Source: a virus
Virus record (IMG/VR): IMGVR_UViG_3300046737_000067
Location: 1 to 41,013 of that record
Length of the DNA stretch: 41,013 nt
Strand: one strand, 5' to 3'
Shown here: in pieces, positions 18,742 through 26,171 of the stretch
Numbering within the stretch: the stretch's first letter is position 1
How the letters are laid out: each line of letters starts with the position of its first letter
The notes under the pieces: model-generated
What the model was told of the DNA's origin: nothing
The model's input: only the letters and a program-made list of their open reading frames with translations
Database searches by the model: none
Program-made: the position numbers and the translations under genes

Positions 18742-20306
18742 AGGACAACGAGCTTCTGTTGATTGACCTGAGTTCGCTGGCACATCCCATCTGGCACCAG
18801 TCGGGATCTGAGCCCGACCCGAACCACGTCAGCACGCAAGTCGTCGCCAGGGTCCGCGCGCTCGCCTCCGACCATCCGCACGCCGCGGTCTGCTGCGACG
18901 ACGGGAAGTCCTTCCGCGCCACGGTGGATCCGACCTACAAGGCGCAGCGCCCGGAGCCGATTGCGCCCCTGCAGCACCAGATCAAACTGGCGCGCGAAAT
19001 TCTCATCAAGGACGGCTTCCCGGTCTGGGCGGTGAAGGGGTTTGAGGCCGACGACCTGATTGCCAGCGCGACGGTGCAGGCGCTCGCCATCGAGGACACG
19101 ACGGTGCTGATTGCGTCGGCGGACAAAGACCTGCTGGCGCTCGTCAGCGACCGCGTGAGCGCGAAGAGCCTGACGAACGGCGGCATACTGGGACCGGCCG
19201 AGGTGAAGGAGAAGTTCAAGGTCACGCCGGCGCAGATGACCGATTACCTGTGTCTGGTCGGTGATGCCAGCGACAACATCAAGGGCGCGAAGGGCATCGG
19301 CGGTGTCCGCGCCAGCGAGCTCCTGACGCGCTACGGCTCGCTCAACGGCGTGTATGCCGCGATCGACAAGGGGGCGACGCCGGACATCACGCCGGCGCAG
19401 CGGACGGCGTTGCAGGAGTTTCGCCCGCGGCTGGCGACGGTGCGGCAACTGGTCGCGCTGCGGACGGATGTGGATCTGCCCTTCGCGGAAATCGCGGCGG
19501 AACGGGTGCCGGTGAATGAGCCCGCGCCGCTGGGCGACGACGAGTGGCCGGTGCGCATGACCGACGAGGAACGCTACGCCGTCGCGCCGAAGCCCGAGCC
19601 CGTCCAGCAAGAGATACCAGATGCATGGAAACCCCTCGTGCAGCAGGCCGATAGTGCCATCGTAGCGGCGCAGGCGATGCAGCCACCACAGCCAGACGGG
19701 GAGGGCAAGGAGAGGCCCAGTTCTCCACCGGCGACGGTCCTCGACCCCGTAGGGCCGTCGCCACTTCCACAGCGCACCGAACTGGTCCGCGCCGAGCCCG
19801 ACTGGGACCGGCAGTTGGAGCCGCGCTCGCTGGATGAGGCCGCGAAACTGGCCGCGAAGATGTTCGCGTCACGGCTGTTCTCGGCCTACGGCACCTACGA
19901 GGGCATCTTCACCACCATCATCGCCGGCCGCGAACTGGGGATGCCGGCGATGGCGTCGCTGCGTGCCTTCCACATCATCGAAGGCAAGCCGTCATTGAGC
20001 GCGGACGCAATGGTCGCCTTGGTGATGCGCTCCGGCAAAGCGAAGTATTTCAAGTGCACGCAGCGCACGGATACCATCGCGACATTCAAGACGCTACGCG
20101 TGGGCGAGGACGAAGAGCCCATGACGCTCCTCTACTCCATCGACGACGCGAAGAAGGCGTGGAAGAAAGACCAGAAAGCCTGGGACAACAGTGGCTACGG
20201 AAAGAATCCCGCGGACATGCTCGTCGCGCGGGCGAAGTCGAAGCTGGCACGGCTGGTCTATCCCGATGTCGTCGGCGGGCTCTATGCGCCAGAGGAGATG
20301 GAGTGA
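18738..20306 (+). CDS. Fusion of a 5'-3' exonuclease (FEN/T7 gp6-type PIN) and a RecT-like annealing domain
   Basis: A single 522-residue frame. Residues 1-255 form a 5'-nuclease: D10 (LLIDLSS), R60 and K68 (SFRATVDPTYKAQR), FEADD at 102-106, SADKD at 127-131 and VGDASDNIKG at 174-183 with the following helix-hairpin-helix GIG. All expected acidic residues are present. Residues 256-355 are a Pro/Glu-rich linker. Residues 356-522 carry AGRELGMPAMASLRAFHIIEG, KPSLSADAMVALV, PADMLVARAKSKLARLVYPD and GLYAPEE, the pattern of RecT-like single-strand annealing proteins in many phages. In known systems exonuclease and annealase are separate polypeptides. Start ATG 18738 overlaps the HNH stop. Confidence 0.75.
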   Translation: MKDNELLLIDLSSLAHPIWHQSGSEPDPNHVSTQVVARVRALASDHPHAAVCCDDGKSFRATVDPTYKAQRPEPIAPLQHQIKLAREILIKDGFPVWAVKGFEADDLIASATVQALAIEDTTVLIASADKDLLALVSDRVSAKSLTNGGILGPAEVKEKFKVTPAQMTDYLCLVGDASDNIKGAKGIGGVRASELLTRYGSLNGVYAAIDKGATPDITPAQRTALQEFRPRLATVRQLVALRTDVDLPFAEIAAERVPVNEPAPLGDDEWPVRMTDEERYAVAPKPEPVQQEIPDAWKPLVQQADSAIVAAQAMQPPQPDGEGKERPSSPPATVLDPVGPSPLPQRTELVRAEPDWDRQLEPRSLDEAAKLAAKMFASRLFSAYGTYEGIFTTIIAGRELGMPAMASLRAFHIIEGKPSLSADAMVALVMRSGKAKYFKCTQRTDTIATFKTLRVGEDEEPMTLLYSIDDAKKAWKKDQKAWDNSGYGKNPADMLVARAKSKLARLVYPDVVGGLYAPEEME

Positions 20307-20530
20307 TGCGAACGCTCATCAGCGCATCATGCGGATGGATGCTGTCTATAACGCTTATGAATGCGTTCGGCATCCCCAGATGGCAACCGCTACAAATAGT
20401 AGACGTGGCAGTTGCGCTGTTCTTGTGCGTATGCGTTCCCATCGACCGTTCGCGCGCGTCGCGTGCCATGCTCGCGCGATTCGTAGACCTGACCGGATGG
20501 AAGAGGCCCGACAGTGCTCGTCACTATTGA
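20306..20530 (+). CDS. Small hydrophobic protein (74 aa)
   Basis: ATG 20306 overlaps the fusion gene's stop (TGATG). The product has two hydrophobic stretches (LISASCGWMLSITLMNAFG and IVDVAVALFLCVCVPI) and a basic tail, so probably two membrane segments. It overlaps the DnaQ-like gene by 17 bases. Its function is unknown. Confidence 0.5.
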   Translation: MRTLISASCGWMLSITLMNAFGIPRWQPLQIVDVAVALFLCVCVPIDRSRASRAMLARFVDLTGWKRPDSARHY

Positions 20531-21104
20531 CACCGAAACAGCCGGCCTCAAGCCTGAGCATCCGACGATTCAGGTAGCCGCGACCGCGCGCGAGGGCGGC
20601 GTCGAGCTCGCGTATTTCGAGCAGAAGATTGCGTTCGATGAGGCCGCCGCCGACCCGCAGGCGCTCGCGGTGAACCACTACCGCCGCGAGGACTGGGTGG
20701 ATGCCGTCGCCGGCCCAATTGCGGCCTCGCGCTTCGCCGCCTGGCTGCGGCCCTACTGCACGCTCGAGCGCGTGAGCAAGGCGGGCAATCCGTATCGCGT
20801 GGCGAGGCTCGCGGCGTATAACGCTGGTTTTGATACTCCGCGGCTCGAGGCGCTCTTCGGGACGCAGTTCATGCCGTGGGATCGGCGGGTGCGGGATGTG
20901 CTGCAGCGGGTGCTGTTCTGGTTCGATGAGCATCGTAACGAGCCAGCGCCGCTCGCGTTCAAGTTGTCGATGGTGGCAGAGCACTTCGGCATCAAGACCG
21001 ATGGCGCCCACGATGCGCTCGCTGACGCCAGAATGGCTGCCGCCGTGTTGGAGCATGTGCAGTATCTACAAGCACAAGAGGAGCGATCTGGACATGGCTT
21101 CTAA
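20514..21104 (+). CDS. DnaQ-like (DEDDh) 3'-5' exonuclease
   Basis: This 196-residue protein starts at GTG 20514. Motif I is IDTETAG (D6, E8), motif II lies in RLAAYNAGFDTPRLEAL, and motif III is GAHDALADARMAA with the HxxxxD pair. All catalytic acidic residues of the proofreading-exonuclease fold are present. With no phage polymerase in the genome it probably trims 3' ends in recombination or repair, or could act with the host polymerase (inference). It sits between a membrane protein and a 152-residue gene. Confidence 0.83.
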   Translation: MLVTIDTETAGLKPEHPTIQVAATAREGGVELAYFEQKIAFDEAAADPQALAVNHYRREDWVDAVAGPIAASRFAAWLRPYCTLERVSKAGNPYRVARLAAYNAGFDTPRLEALFGTQFMPWDRRVRDVLQRVLFWFDEHRNEPAPLAFKLSMVAEHFGIKTDGAHDALADARMAAAVLEHVQYLQAQEERSGHGF

Positions 21105-21552
21105 CAACATCGCCCCGCCGCTCGCCGGCAAGACGGACCCCCGCCTCGAAACCCTGCGCCTGTTGCAGAGCATCGATGCGACGCTGAAGCAACTGCTCGC
21201 GCGATTCCCGGCGCCGACGACCGCCGCGGACCCCGCGATGACCGACGCCGAGCTCGATCAACCGTTCAGCGACGAACTCATCCGCATGATTCCGCGCGAC
21301 TACGCCGCCGGTGATGTCGTGAAGGGCACGAAGATGTCGCTCTGCCCGCCGGCGTTTCTCGAGCAGTATGCGCAGGCGCACGACTACTTCGCGCAGAAGA
21401 ACGACGCCGACGGCGTGAAGGCGAAAGACGACAAACCGAAAAGTGTCTATGACCGGCGCACGGCACGACGCGCCCGCGCCTGGGCGACGCGCCTGCGCGG
21501 CGGCTGGACGCCACCTATCACCACCATTGACACCGAAAGCGCAGGTTTCTGA
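21094..21552 (+). CDS. Hypothetical recombination-region protein (152 aa)
   Basis: ATG 21094 lies 11 bases before the DnaQ-like stop, with a GAGGAG site upstream. The N-terminal helix (DPRLETLRLLQSIDATLKQLLARF) is coiled-coil-like. The middle has DELIRMIPRDYAAGDVVKGTKMS and the end is basic. The last ten residues (TTIDTESAGF) closely mimic the start of the upstream exonuclease. Its function is not recognised; single-strand binding is a possibility, not shown. Confidence 0.65.
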   Translation: MASNNIAPPLAGKTDPRLETLRLLQSIDATLKQLLARFPAPTTAADPAMTDAELDQPFSDELIRMIPRDYAAGDVVKGTKMSLCPPAFLEQYAQAHDYFAQKNDADGVKAKDDKPKSVYDRRTARRARAWATRLRGGWTPPITTIDTESAGF

Positions 21553-21980
21553 TGCTGACCATATTGCTGCTCGCCACGCTCGCGCAAATCCCCGGCTACC
21601 CCAACGGCTGCGAGAAGTGCGGCCTCAAGTCGGACGTGGACTGGGTGCAGATGGTGGACCTGGGACCGGAAGGCCGCCGGCCGGTCATTGCCGTATGGGG
21701 CGTGGAATGCTTCAGCGGCCACGTCGCCAATCGCGTCTACGTCTACGCCATCACCGCAAACGGCCCTGTGAACGTGCCGGCGGAAATCCGCTGGACGATT
21801 CCCCGACCGGATGTGCAGGCCGTCTGGGCGCCGCGGTGCTACGATTTCCCGATTGATGCGCGCGTGGGGCTTGGCATCGTGCTGACAGGTGACCTGCCGG
21901 CGGATACGACGCGGCTGTCGATTGTGCTTGGCTGGGGCGCATATCAGCAGACGCATACGGTGACGGTGCTCTCCCGGTGA
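21552..21980 (+). CDS. Predicted secreted protein (142 aa)
   Basis: The N-terminus MLTILLLATLAQIPGYPNGC looks like a signal peptide with a Cys soon after. The mature part is beta-rich (GVECFSGHVANRVYVYAITANG) with scattered cysteines that could form disulfides. A secreted protein in the early arm might act in the periplasm or on the envelope, for example in superinfection exclusion (speculative). It starts at the previous gene's stop. Confidence 0.6.
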   Translation: MLTILLLATLAQIPGYPNGCEKCGLKSDVDWVQMVDLGPEGRRPVIAVWGVECFSGHVANRVYVYAITANGPVNVPAEIRWTIPRPDVQAVWAPRCYDFPIDARVGLGIVLTGDLPADTTRLSIVLGWGAYQQTHTVTVLSR

Positions 21981-22023
21981 CCGCCGCCCTGTTCCCCGCC
22001 AGCGGGGAGAGCGGGAATCTGAC

Positions 22024-22101
22024 ATGACGACATTTCGCGCGCGTGGACAGACCGTGGCTATTCCATCGACTGGATCTACCGCGCCGACCGAACGGAGATA
22101 A
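22024..22101 (+). CDS. Possible micro-protein (25 aa)
   Basis: ATG 22024 opens MTTFRARGQTVAIPSTGSTA ending PTERR. It fills most of the 128-base gap between accepted genes, and the previous short frame ends in ATGA with it. No conservation can be judged; tentative. Confidence 0.25.
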   Translation: MTTFRARGQTVAIPSTGSTAPTERR

Positions 22102-22108
22102 GTGACCG

Positions 22109-22339
22109 ATGAAGGTATCAGGCCATCCCGGCTACGACGATGATTCGCGGTATCCAGACGATACGCCTCCGCGCTGCGGCGGAACTGGCATGGTCGCTTA
22201 TTGGGACGGTTCGGCCTACGCTGGCGAGATGTGCCGTGGCTGTCTCGACTGCGAGCCGCCAGACCATGACGCCAATTGCGAGGCCGAACTTACCAGCCAC
22301 GGTTATACGCCGTGTCGCTGCGCGGAGCGTATCAAGTGA
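22109..22339 (+). CDS. Small Cys-rich protein (76 aa)
   Basis: It has seven cysteines in pairs (RCGGTG, CRGCLDC, NCEAEL, PCRC), suggesting one or two metal sites. It overlaps the next gene by GTGA. DnaJ-like CxGxG appears once only. Its function is unknown. Confidence 0.6.
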   Translation: MKVSGHPGYDDDSRYPDDTPPRCGGTGMVAYWDGSAYAGEMCRGCLDCEPPDHDANCEAELTSHGYTPCRCAERIK

Positions 22340-22716
22340 AACGTTACGACCTCATCACCAACTATCGCGCGGGATCGTCCATTGAGGAGATGGAACCATC
22401 TGACGATGGCGAGTGGGTTCGCTACGAAGAAGTCGCTGGGGCAACAAACGAATGGATCGACTGCGCGATCTGCCGTCAGCAAAACAGCTTCAGCGGCGTA
22501 GGCCACTGGGCATGGCATCGGTTCTGCCGCGCCGAGGTCAACCCGATTGCGCTAATCGCGTTCATCGACCGCAACAGTCAACCAGATGCCGCCGACAAGA
22601 TCCTGCGCTACGTCGTCGCCATCACCGGCATGAACCTGAAGGCTGTTCGTCAGGCGATGGATGAAGAAATGTCTGCCAACGCGGTAGATCCCCATGTTGG
22701 AGAAACCCCCGCATGA
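22336..22716 (+). CDS. Hypothetical protein with Cys/His cluster (126 aa)
   Basis: GTG 22336 start. A region IDCAICRQQNSFSGVGHWAW followed by HRFC could bind zinc. The C-terminal helix LRYVVAITGMNLKAVRQAMDEEM resembles small DNA- or protein-binding helices. It is not recognised. Confidence 0.55.
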   Translation: MKRYDLITNYRAGSSIEEMEPSDDGEWVRYEEVAGATNEWIDCAICRQQNSFSGVGHWAWHRFCRAEVNPIALIAFIDRNSQPDAADKILRYVVAITGMNLKAVRQAMDEEMSANAVDPHVGETPA

Positions 22717-22976
22717 CCACGCGCGACAAATCGTCGTCTTCGTGTCCTACTTGTTCGGATCTCCTCGCCTCTCAGGAGGATCAGATCCGGGAACTGGAAT
22801 GGACGCTGGATAACGTCTATACCCTCGCGCGGCGCGAACTGCGACGGCCGGAGCAGTTGAACGCTGGGCCGGTATCCGCCAAGGAACGCTGGGGCCATGT
22901 TCTGCGACTCTGCGAGAAGGCCGGATGTAAACCGCGTGGCGTACTGCGCGACAACGGAGGCTCGCTCAATGACTAA
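22713..22976 (+). CDS. Hypothetical coiled-coil protein with CxxC (87 aa)
   Basis: It starts MTTRDKSSSSCPTCSDLLAS, then a heptad-like helix (QIRELEWTLDNVYTLARREL). It overlaps genes on both sides by 4-8 bases. Function unknown. Confidence 0.6.
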   Translation: MTTRDKSSSSCPTCSDLLASQEDQIRELEWTLDNVYTLARRELRRPEQLNAGPVSAKERWGHVLRLCEKAGCKPRGVLRDNGGSLND

Positions 22977-23514
22977 ATCGTGGGCCGTAACGGTCGAGCG
23001 CGACGGCGAGAGCATCTTGACGCTCGGCAGCAACCATCTAGCGGGCCGTGACTTCATCGATGGAGACGAGGACACCATTCGCACCGTCGCGCGACATTTG
23101 CTGGCCTTCATTGGCGATCCCGATCTGCAATCCCAGCTCACCGCGATCTCGACGGAGCGGGACGAGTGGAAGCGGCACGCGACGGACATTTGGGATGCGC
23201 TGGCGGACGACGTGGCGAGGAACGGTGAACGCGACGTGCCTGACGGTTCTACGGTAGCTGAGGCCGTCAAGAAGCTGCTGGTGGACTTGCACGACGCCGA
23301 GGAACAGGTGCGCGTCCTTCGACCGGGCGGCACCTACGCATGGAAACTGCGCGCCTACAAGGCCGAGGCGGATCTCTCCACGGTGCGGGAGGCGCTGAAG
23401 GCGGCAGCGCAATTTCTCGATCCTGGCGTTGATCGTGGCCCTGCCGTCGATGGCTGGGACAACACGCGCATGCTAGTCGAGGCCGCGCTCCAGCCCTCCA
23501 AGGAGGAGAAGTGA
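22969..23514 (+). CDS. Hypothetical early protein (181 aa)
   Basis: ATG 22969. The N-terminal third is beta-like (KSWAVTVERDGESILTLGSN). A long charged helical part follows (LQSQLTAISTERDEWKRHAT, AEAVKKLLVDLHDAEEQVRV). No signature residues are recognised. It is the largest of the small early genes in this block. Confidence 0.65.
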   Translation: MTKSWAVTVERDGESILTLGSNHLAGRDFIDGDEDTIRTVARHLLAFIGDPDLQSQLTAISTERDEWKRHATDIWDALADDVARNGERDVPDGSTVAEAVKKLLVDLHDAEEQVRVLRPGGTYAWKLRAYKAEADLSTVREALKAAAQFLDPGVDRGPAVDGWDNTRMLVEAALQPSKEEK

Positions 23515-23666
23515 CGATCACGCCGATTATGTTGTTCGTCGCGTTCGTTGTCGTGCTGGCCGTGACCGCGAAGTGGTGCTACGAACTGGGCGTCAAGGAT
23601 ACCGAAGGCCGATGGCGCGAAGCCGTTGGTCGCGCTGACGATGCCAGAACGAGGGCTCCTCGATGA
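23511..23666 (+). CDS. Small membrane-anchored protein (51 aa)
   Basis: GTG 23511 (GTGA overlap) opens VTITPIMLFVAFVVVLAVTA, a membrane span, followed by a charged cytoplasmic or periplasmic tail (GVKDTEGRWREAVGRADDAR). It ends overlapping the next ATG. Its layout resembles small spanin-like or Rz1-like peptides, but it is far from the lysis genes. Confidence 0.5.
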   Translation: MTITPIMLFVAFVVVLAVTAKWCYELGVKDTEGRWREAVGRADDARTRAPR

Positions 23667-23908
23667 CCCCCAAGGGAGGCCGCTCTGCACACCGGGGAGG
23701 AGCGATGACGGCTGTTCACGTTGAACGCTGGATTGAGCATCACCCGTCGTGCCCTTCGTCAAACGACTGCGAAGGTGCGTGGTCCGTTGGCTGTCTGTGT
23801 CCACCATTCTGGCCGCGTCCTGCCGCGTATTTTCGCGGGAAGATGGCGCTTGGGCAGCGTGAAGTGGCCGAACTGCTAGCCAAAGTGACAGGGGAAGCTC
23901 CTCGATGA
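23663..23908 (+). CDS. Small Cys/His-containing protein (81 aa)
   Basis: ATG 23663 overlaps the previous stop, although a start at the later MTAVHVERW is possible. It contains WIEHHPSCPSSNDCEGAWSVGCLCPP, a Cys/His-rich stretch likely to bind metal or form disulfides. Its start context repeats twice more downstream. Function unknown. Confidence 0.55.
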   Translation: MTPKGGRSAHRGGAMTAVHVERWIEHHPSCPSSNDCEGAWSVGCLCPPFWPRPAAYFRGKMALGQREVAELLAKVTGEAPR

Positions 23909-23931
23909 CCCCGAGGGAGAAGGAACGATGA
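23905..23931 (+). CDS. Eight-codon leader mini-ORF
   Basis: ATG 23905 (overlapping the preceding stop) reads MTPREKER and then stops inside the ATG of the next gene. Its start context matches those of the genes at 23663 and 24150. It may only couple translation between its neighbours, or be the remnant of a longer gene. Confidence 0.3.
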   Translation: MTPREKER

Positions 23932-24146
23932 AGGCGTGGGGTGGCTTTTGCGATGGCGCGTTGAACGTCTACGCTTCCGATGATGGCGCGGCGGTGTTCA
24001 AATCTCGGCGGGCGGCTCGGGCTCAGTATACGGACGTGCGCCGGATCGAGATTCACGAGGTGCCGCGACGAGGCGACGGAGGCAAGAAGCCTTCTCGTCC
24101 TGGACAACCAGGTAAATCCAAGACACGCAAGCAGAAAGCAGGCTAG
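23928..24146 (+). CDS. Hypothetical basic-tailed protein (72 aa)
   Basis: MKAWGGFCDGALNVYASDDG is a compact N-terminal part, then a highly basic tail (GKKPSRPGQPGKSKTRKQKAG). GAGGGAGAAGG just upstream is a good ribosome site. The tail could bind nucleic acid; function unknown. Confidence 0.6.
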   Translation: MKAWGGFCDGALNVYASDDGAAVFKSRRAARAQYTDVRRIEIHEVPRRGDGGKKPSRPGQPGKSKTRKQKAG

Positions 24147-24149
24147 GCG

Positions 24150-24410
24150 ATGACCCCGAGGGAGTTGATCGCGCAACTAGCCGCCGAGATGCGAAGCATA
24201 GCGATGGTCGCTGGACAATGCTCCGTCGAAGGGCCGGAGGACACGAAATCGCTGATGGCGGCTGCTGAGGCCGAGCGGTGCGAAGACTGGGCACACAGGC
24301 TGGACGATCTCGCCGCCTCCCTCGGAGTAGGAGAGCCGCCGGAGGACGCTACCCCCCCGCCTTCACCAGCCGCAACCCCGCCGGATTCGCCAGCACGACC
24401 TGCACGGTAA
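24150..24410 (+). CDS. Last gene of the rightward arm (86 aa, hypothetical)
   Basis: MTPRELIAQLAAEMRSIAMV begins a helical protein with a Pro-rich C-terminus. It overlaps the minus-strand gene at 24349-24705 by 62 bases tail to tail. No recognised family. Confidence 0.55.
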   Translation: MTPRELIAQLAAEMRSIAMVAGQCSVEGPEDTKSLMAAAEAERCEDWAHRLDDLAASLGVGEPPEDATPPPSPAATPPDSPARPAR

Positions 24411-24705
24411 ATTGCAACAGCACACCCGAAGACGACTGGTTGCACCCCGCCGTGCAGGCTTGCACGGCCACGCGATGCGCGCCAGGCGTCAGCGCGGGCA
24501 ACTTCCACGTATACGTGCGCAACGGCGCCGCCGTGCCTGCTGAGACGGGCACAGTCGCACACGCCGCCGTGGGTTGCCCGTCGAGGCACACGAGGAACTG
24601 CGCGACGGTGCCGGCGTCGATGTCGGTCTGCGCGTAGTCCCACGCGATGGAGTCGGCATTGGTCGCCGTGACCTGCAGCGCCAGCGCGAGGACGGCGAAG
24701 ATCAC
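24349..24705 (-). CDS. Secreted Ig/Fn3-like small protein (118 aa)
   Basis: GTG 24705 start overlaps the upstream stop. An N-terminal VIFAVLALALQVTATNA is signal-like; the mature part is beta-sandwich-like (IAWDYAQTDIDAGTVAQFLV, YTWKLPALTPGAHRVAVQAC) with the ALTPGAH turn typical of Fn3/Ig-type modules. It is the last gene of the leftward late arm and may be exposed on the virion or cell surface. Confidence 0.6.
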   Translation of the reverse strand: MIFAVLALALQVTATNADSIAWDYAQTDIDAGTVAQFLVCLDGQPTAACATVPVSAGTAAPLRTYTWKLPALTPGAHRVAVQACTAGCNQSSSGVLLQFTVQVVLANPAGLRLVKAGG

Positions 24706-25046
24706 GCGGGGCTCGTGCCGGGCGCCTTTACGACCTTCGCGCCTTCGACGACGTGCACCGCGCCGATGACGGCATCGATCCCGTCTGACGCCACCGCCTG
24801 CACTTCCGCCGTGTCGAGTTTGACCTTGCCGGTCGCATTGGCTGCCGCAACGCCGGCTTCGACGGTCTTCAGGACGTGCGCCTTCTTGTCGGCCCCGCTC
24901 GCGCCCTTGATTTGCTCGGCTTCCTGGATGCCGGAGACAATCACCGGAATGACCGGCGCGATCTTGTCGCCGCCCTTGATGTTCGACAGGATGAGCGGCG
25001 CGAGGCCGGTAATGAGCGCGAACCACTTGTTACTCGTCAGTTTCAC
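24702..25046 (-). CDS. Small helical late protein (114 aa), possible holin-like or structural accessory
   Basis: The product begins MKLTSNKWFALITGLAPLIL, then a mildly hydrophobic helix (APVIPVIVSGIQEAEQIKGA) and Ala/Val-rich helices. It lies in the lysis/late block. GTG start at 25046. A single clear membrane span is not evident. Confidence 0.55.
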   Translation of the reverse strand: MKLTSNKWFALITGLAPLILSNIKGGDKIAPVIPVIVSGIQEAEQIKGASGADKKAHVLKTVEAGVAAANATGKVKLDTAEVQAVASDGIDAVIGAVHVVEGAKVVKAPGTSPA

Positions 25047-25047
25047 G

Positions 25048-25185
25048 TTAGGGCTCCTTGGTGAGGCGCTCGCGGGCCGGGTGCGCCTCTGACACGGGCG
25101 GTGGCAGCGTCAGCGGGCGCGTCCACCACCAGACCGCGAGCACGGTGAGCAGAAGCACGCCGCCTGCCACGCCTACCGCGACCAT
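25048..25185 (-). CDS. Small single-span membrane protein (45 aa)
   Basis: ATG 25185 reads MVAVGVAGGVLLLTVLAVWW, then WTRPLTLPPPVSEAHPARER and a short tail. One membrane span with a Pro-rich tail is similar in layout to outer-membrane spanin or holin accessory peptides. No lipobox Cys is present. Confidence 0.55.
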   Translation of the reverse strand: MVAVGVAGGVLLLTVLAVWWWTRPLTLPPPVSEAHPARERLTKEP

Positions 25186-26171
25186 AGAATGCCGTCCCCG
25201 TCGAGCATCCGCCAGCCGGACTCCGGGGCGGTGCGCGTGGTTGGCCGCACGCGGACCATGTGGTTCCCGACGACATAGGTGCGCAGCGAGTCGTCGACAA
25301 TCCGTCGATAGGGGCCGAGCGGCGCATCAGCCGGGAAGGCGCGCAACGCGCCGAGCGCCTCTGCCGCGAGCGCCATCTCGTCCGTCGTGGGCGGCTGGCC
25401 GAGTTTGCCCGTCTCGCTATGAAACGTCCCACCGGCGCCAAGCAGCGCACACACGCCGAAATACGCGCGCCAGTCGGTCGGACGAAAACTCACATCCTGC
25501 CACTTCGCCGGCTCATCCTCGACGCAGGGGACGTGGTGCGGATGCGTCGGTTTGTCCGGCCCATCGCCGGCGTAGAACTCCAGCAGGTTGTGCGCCCGCC
25601 GCGGCCACTCGCTGTCGCGGGCACTATGGTCGACGTAATACGACCCATACCAGCGGTCGGAGTCTTCGTAGTTGCCGGAGACGTAGGGAAAACCAGACGC
25701 CTCGAGTGTGCCCCGTAGCGCAGCCGTGTCGATCGCCTTGTGCGTCTCCGGCTCGTTGCCGGCCTCGAGCAGGAGGTTGGTCGGCTGCGCGTCAAAGAGT
25801 GCCTCGACCAGTTGCTGCGCCGGCGCGAGGCGCGCGGGGTCATCGTCAGTCAGCAGCGTGAGCTCGACGCGCCAGCCGCGCGCGGCGACGTAGGCGAGGA
25901 AGCCCGACCAGACCGCTGGCGGCGCCGAGTCCCAGGCTGCCGCACCCCACGCGGAGGCCGGCGTGTAGTCCCAGACGCGCAGTAGGTTGAATCCCTGATA
26001 GGCCGCCAGGAACGGGTCAATGTCTTCGCCGCGCCGGAAGCGGTCGCAGAGCTTGAAGGCCGAGACACCCGCCCAGCGCCACGGCTGGCCGTCCGAGAGC
26101 CAGATCGGTCCCTGCGAGGTCAGACGCCCGATCGGCGGCGCCCCGTAGGGCCGGATGGCCTGGTAGGTCAC
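25173..26171 (-). CDS. Glycoside-hydrolase-like TIM-barrel enzyme (GH clan A type)
   Basis: GTG 26171 gives 332 residues and overlaps the upstream stop (GTGA). Alternating strands and helices (GFNLLRVWDYTP, GWRVELTLLTDDD, NLLLEAGNEPETHK) follow the clan-A barrel. The GNEP motif puts a candidate acid/base at E140, and VPCVEDEPAKW supplies a candidate nucleophile at E218 or E220. Such enzymes cleave polysaccharides. In the late region it may help penetrate or leave a capsule or biofilm. Substrate cannot be told. Confidence 0.6.
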   Translation of the reverse strand: MTYQAIRPYGAPPIGRLTSQGPIWLSDGQPWRWAGVSAFKLCDRFRRGEDIDPFLAAYQGFNLLRVWDYTPASAWGAAAWDSAPPAVWSGFLAYVAARGWRVELTLLTDDDPARLAPAQQLVEALFDAQPTNLLLEAGNEPETHKAIDTAALRGTLEASGFPYVSGNYEDSDRWYGSYYVDHSARDSEWPRRAHNLLEFYAGDGPDKPTHPHHVPCVEDEPAKWQDVSFRPTDWRAYFGVCALLGAGGTFHSETGKLGQPPTTDEMALAAEALGALRAFPADAPLGPYRRIVDDSLRTYVVGNHMVRVRPTTRTAPESGWRMLDGDGILWSR

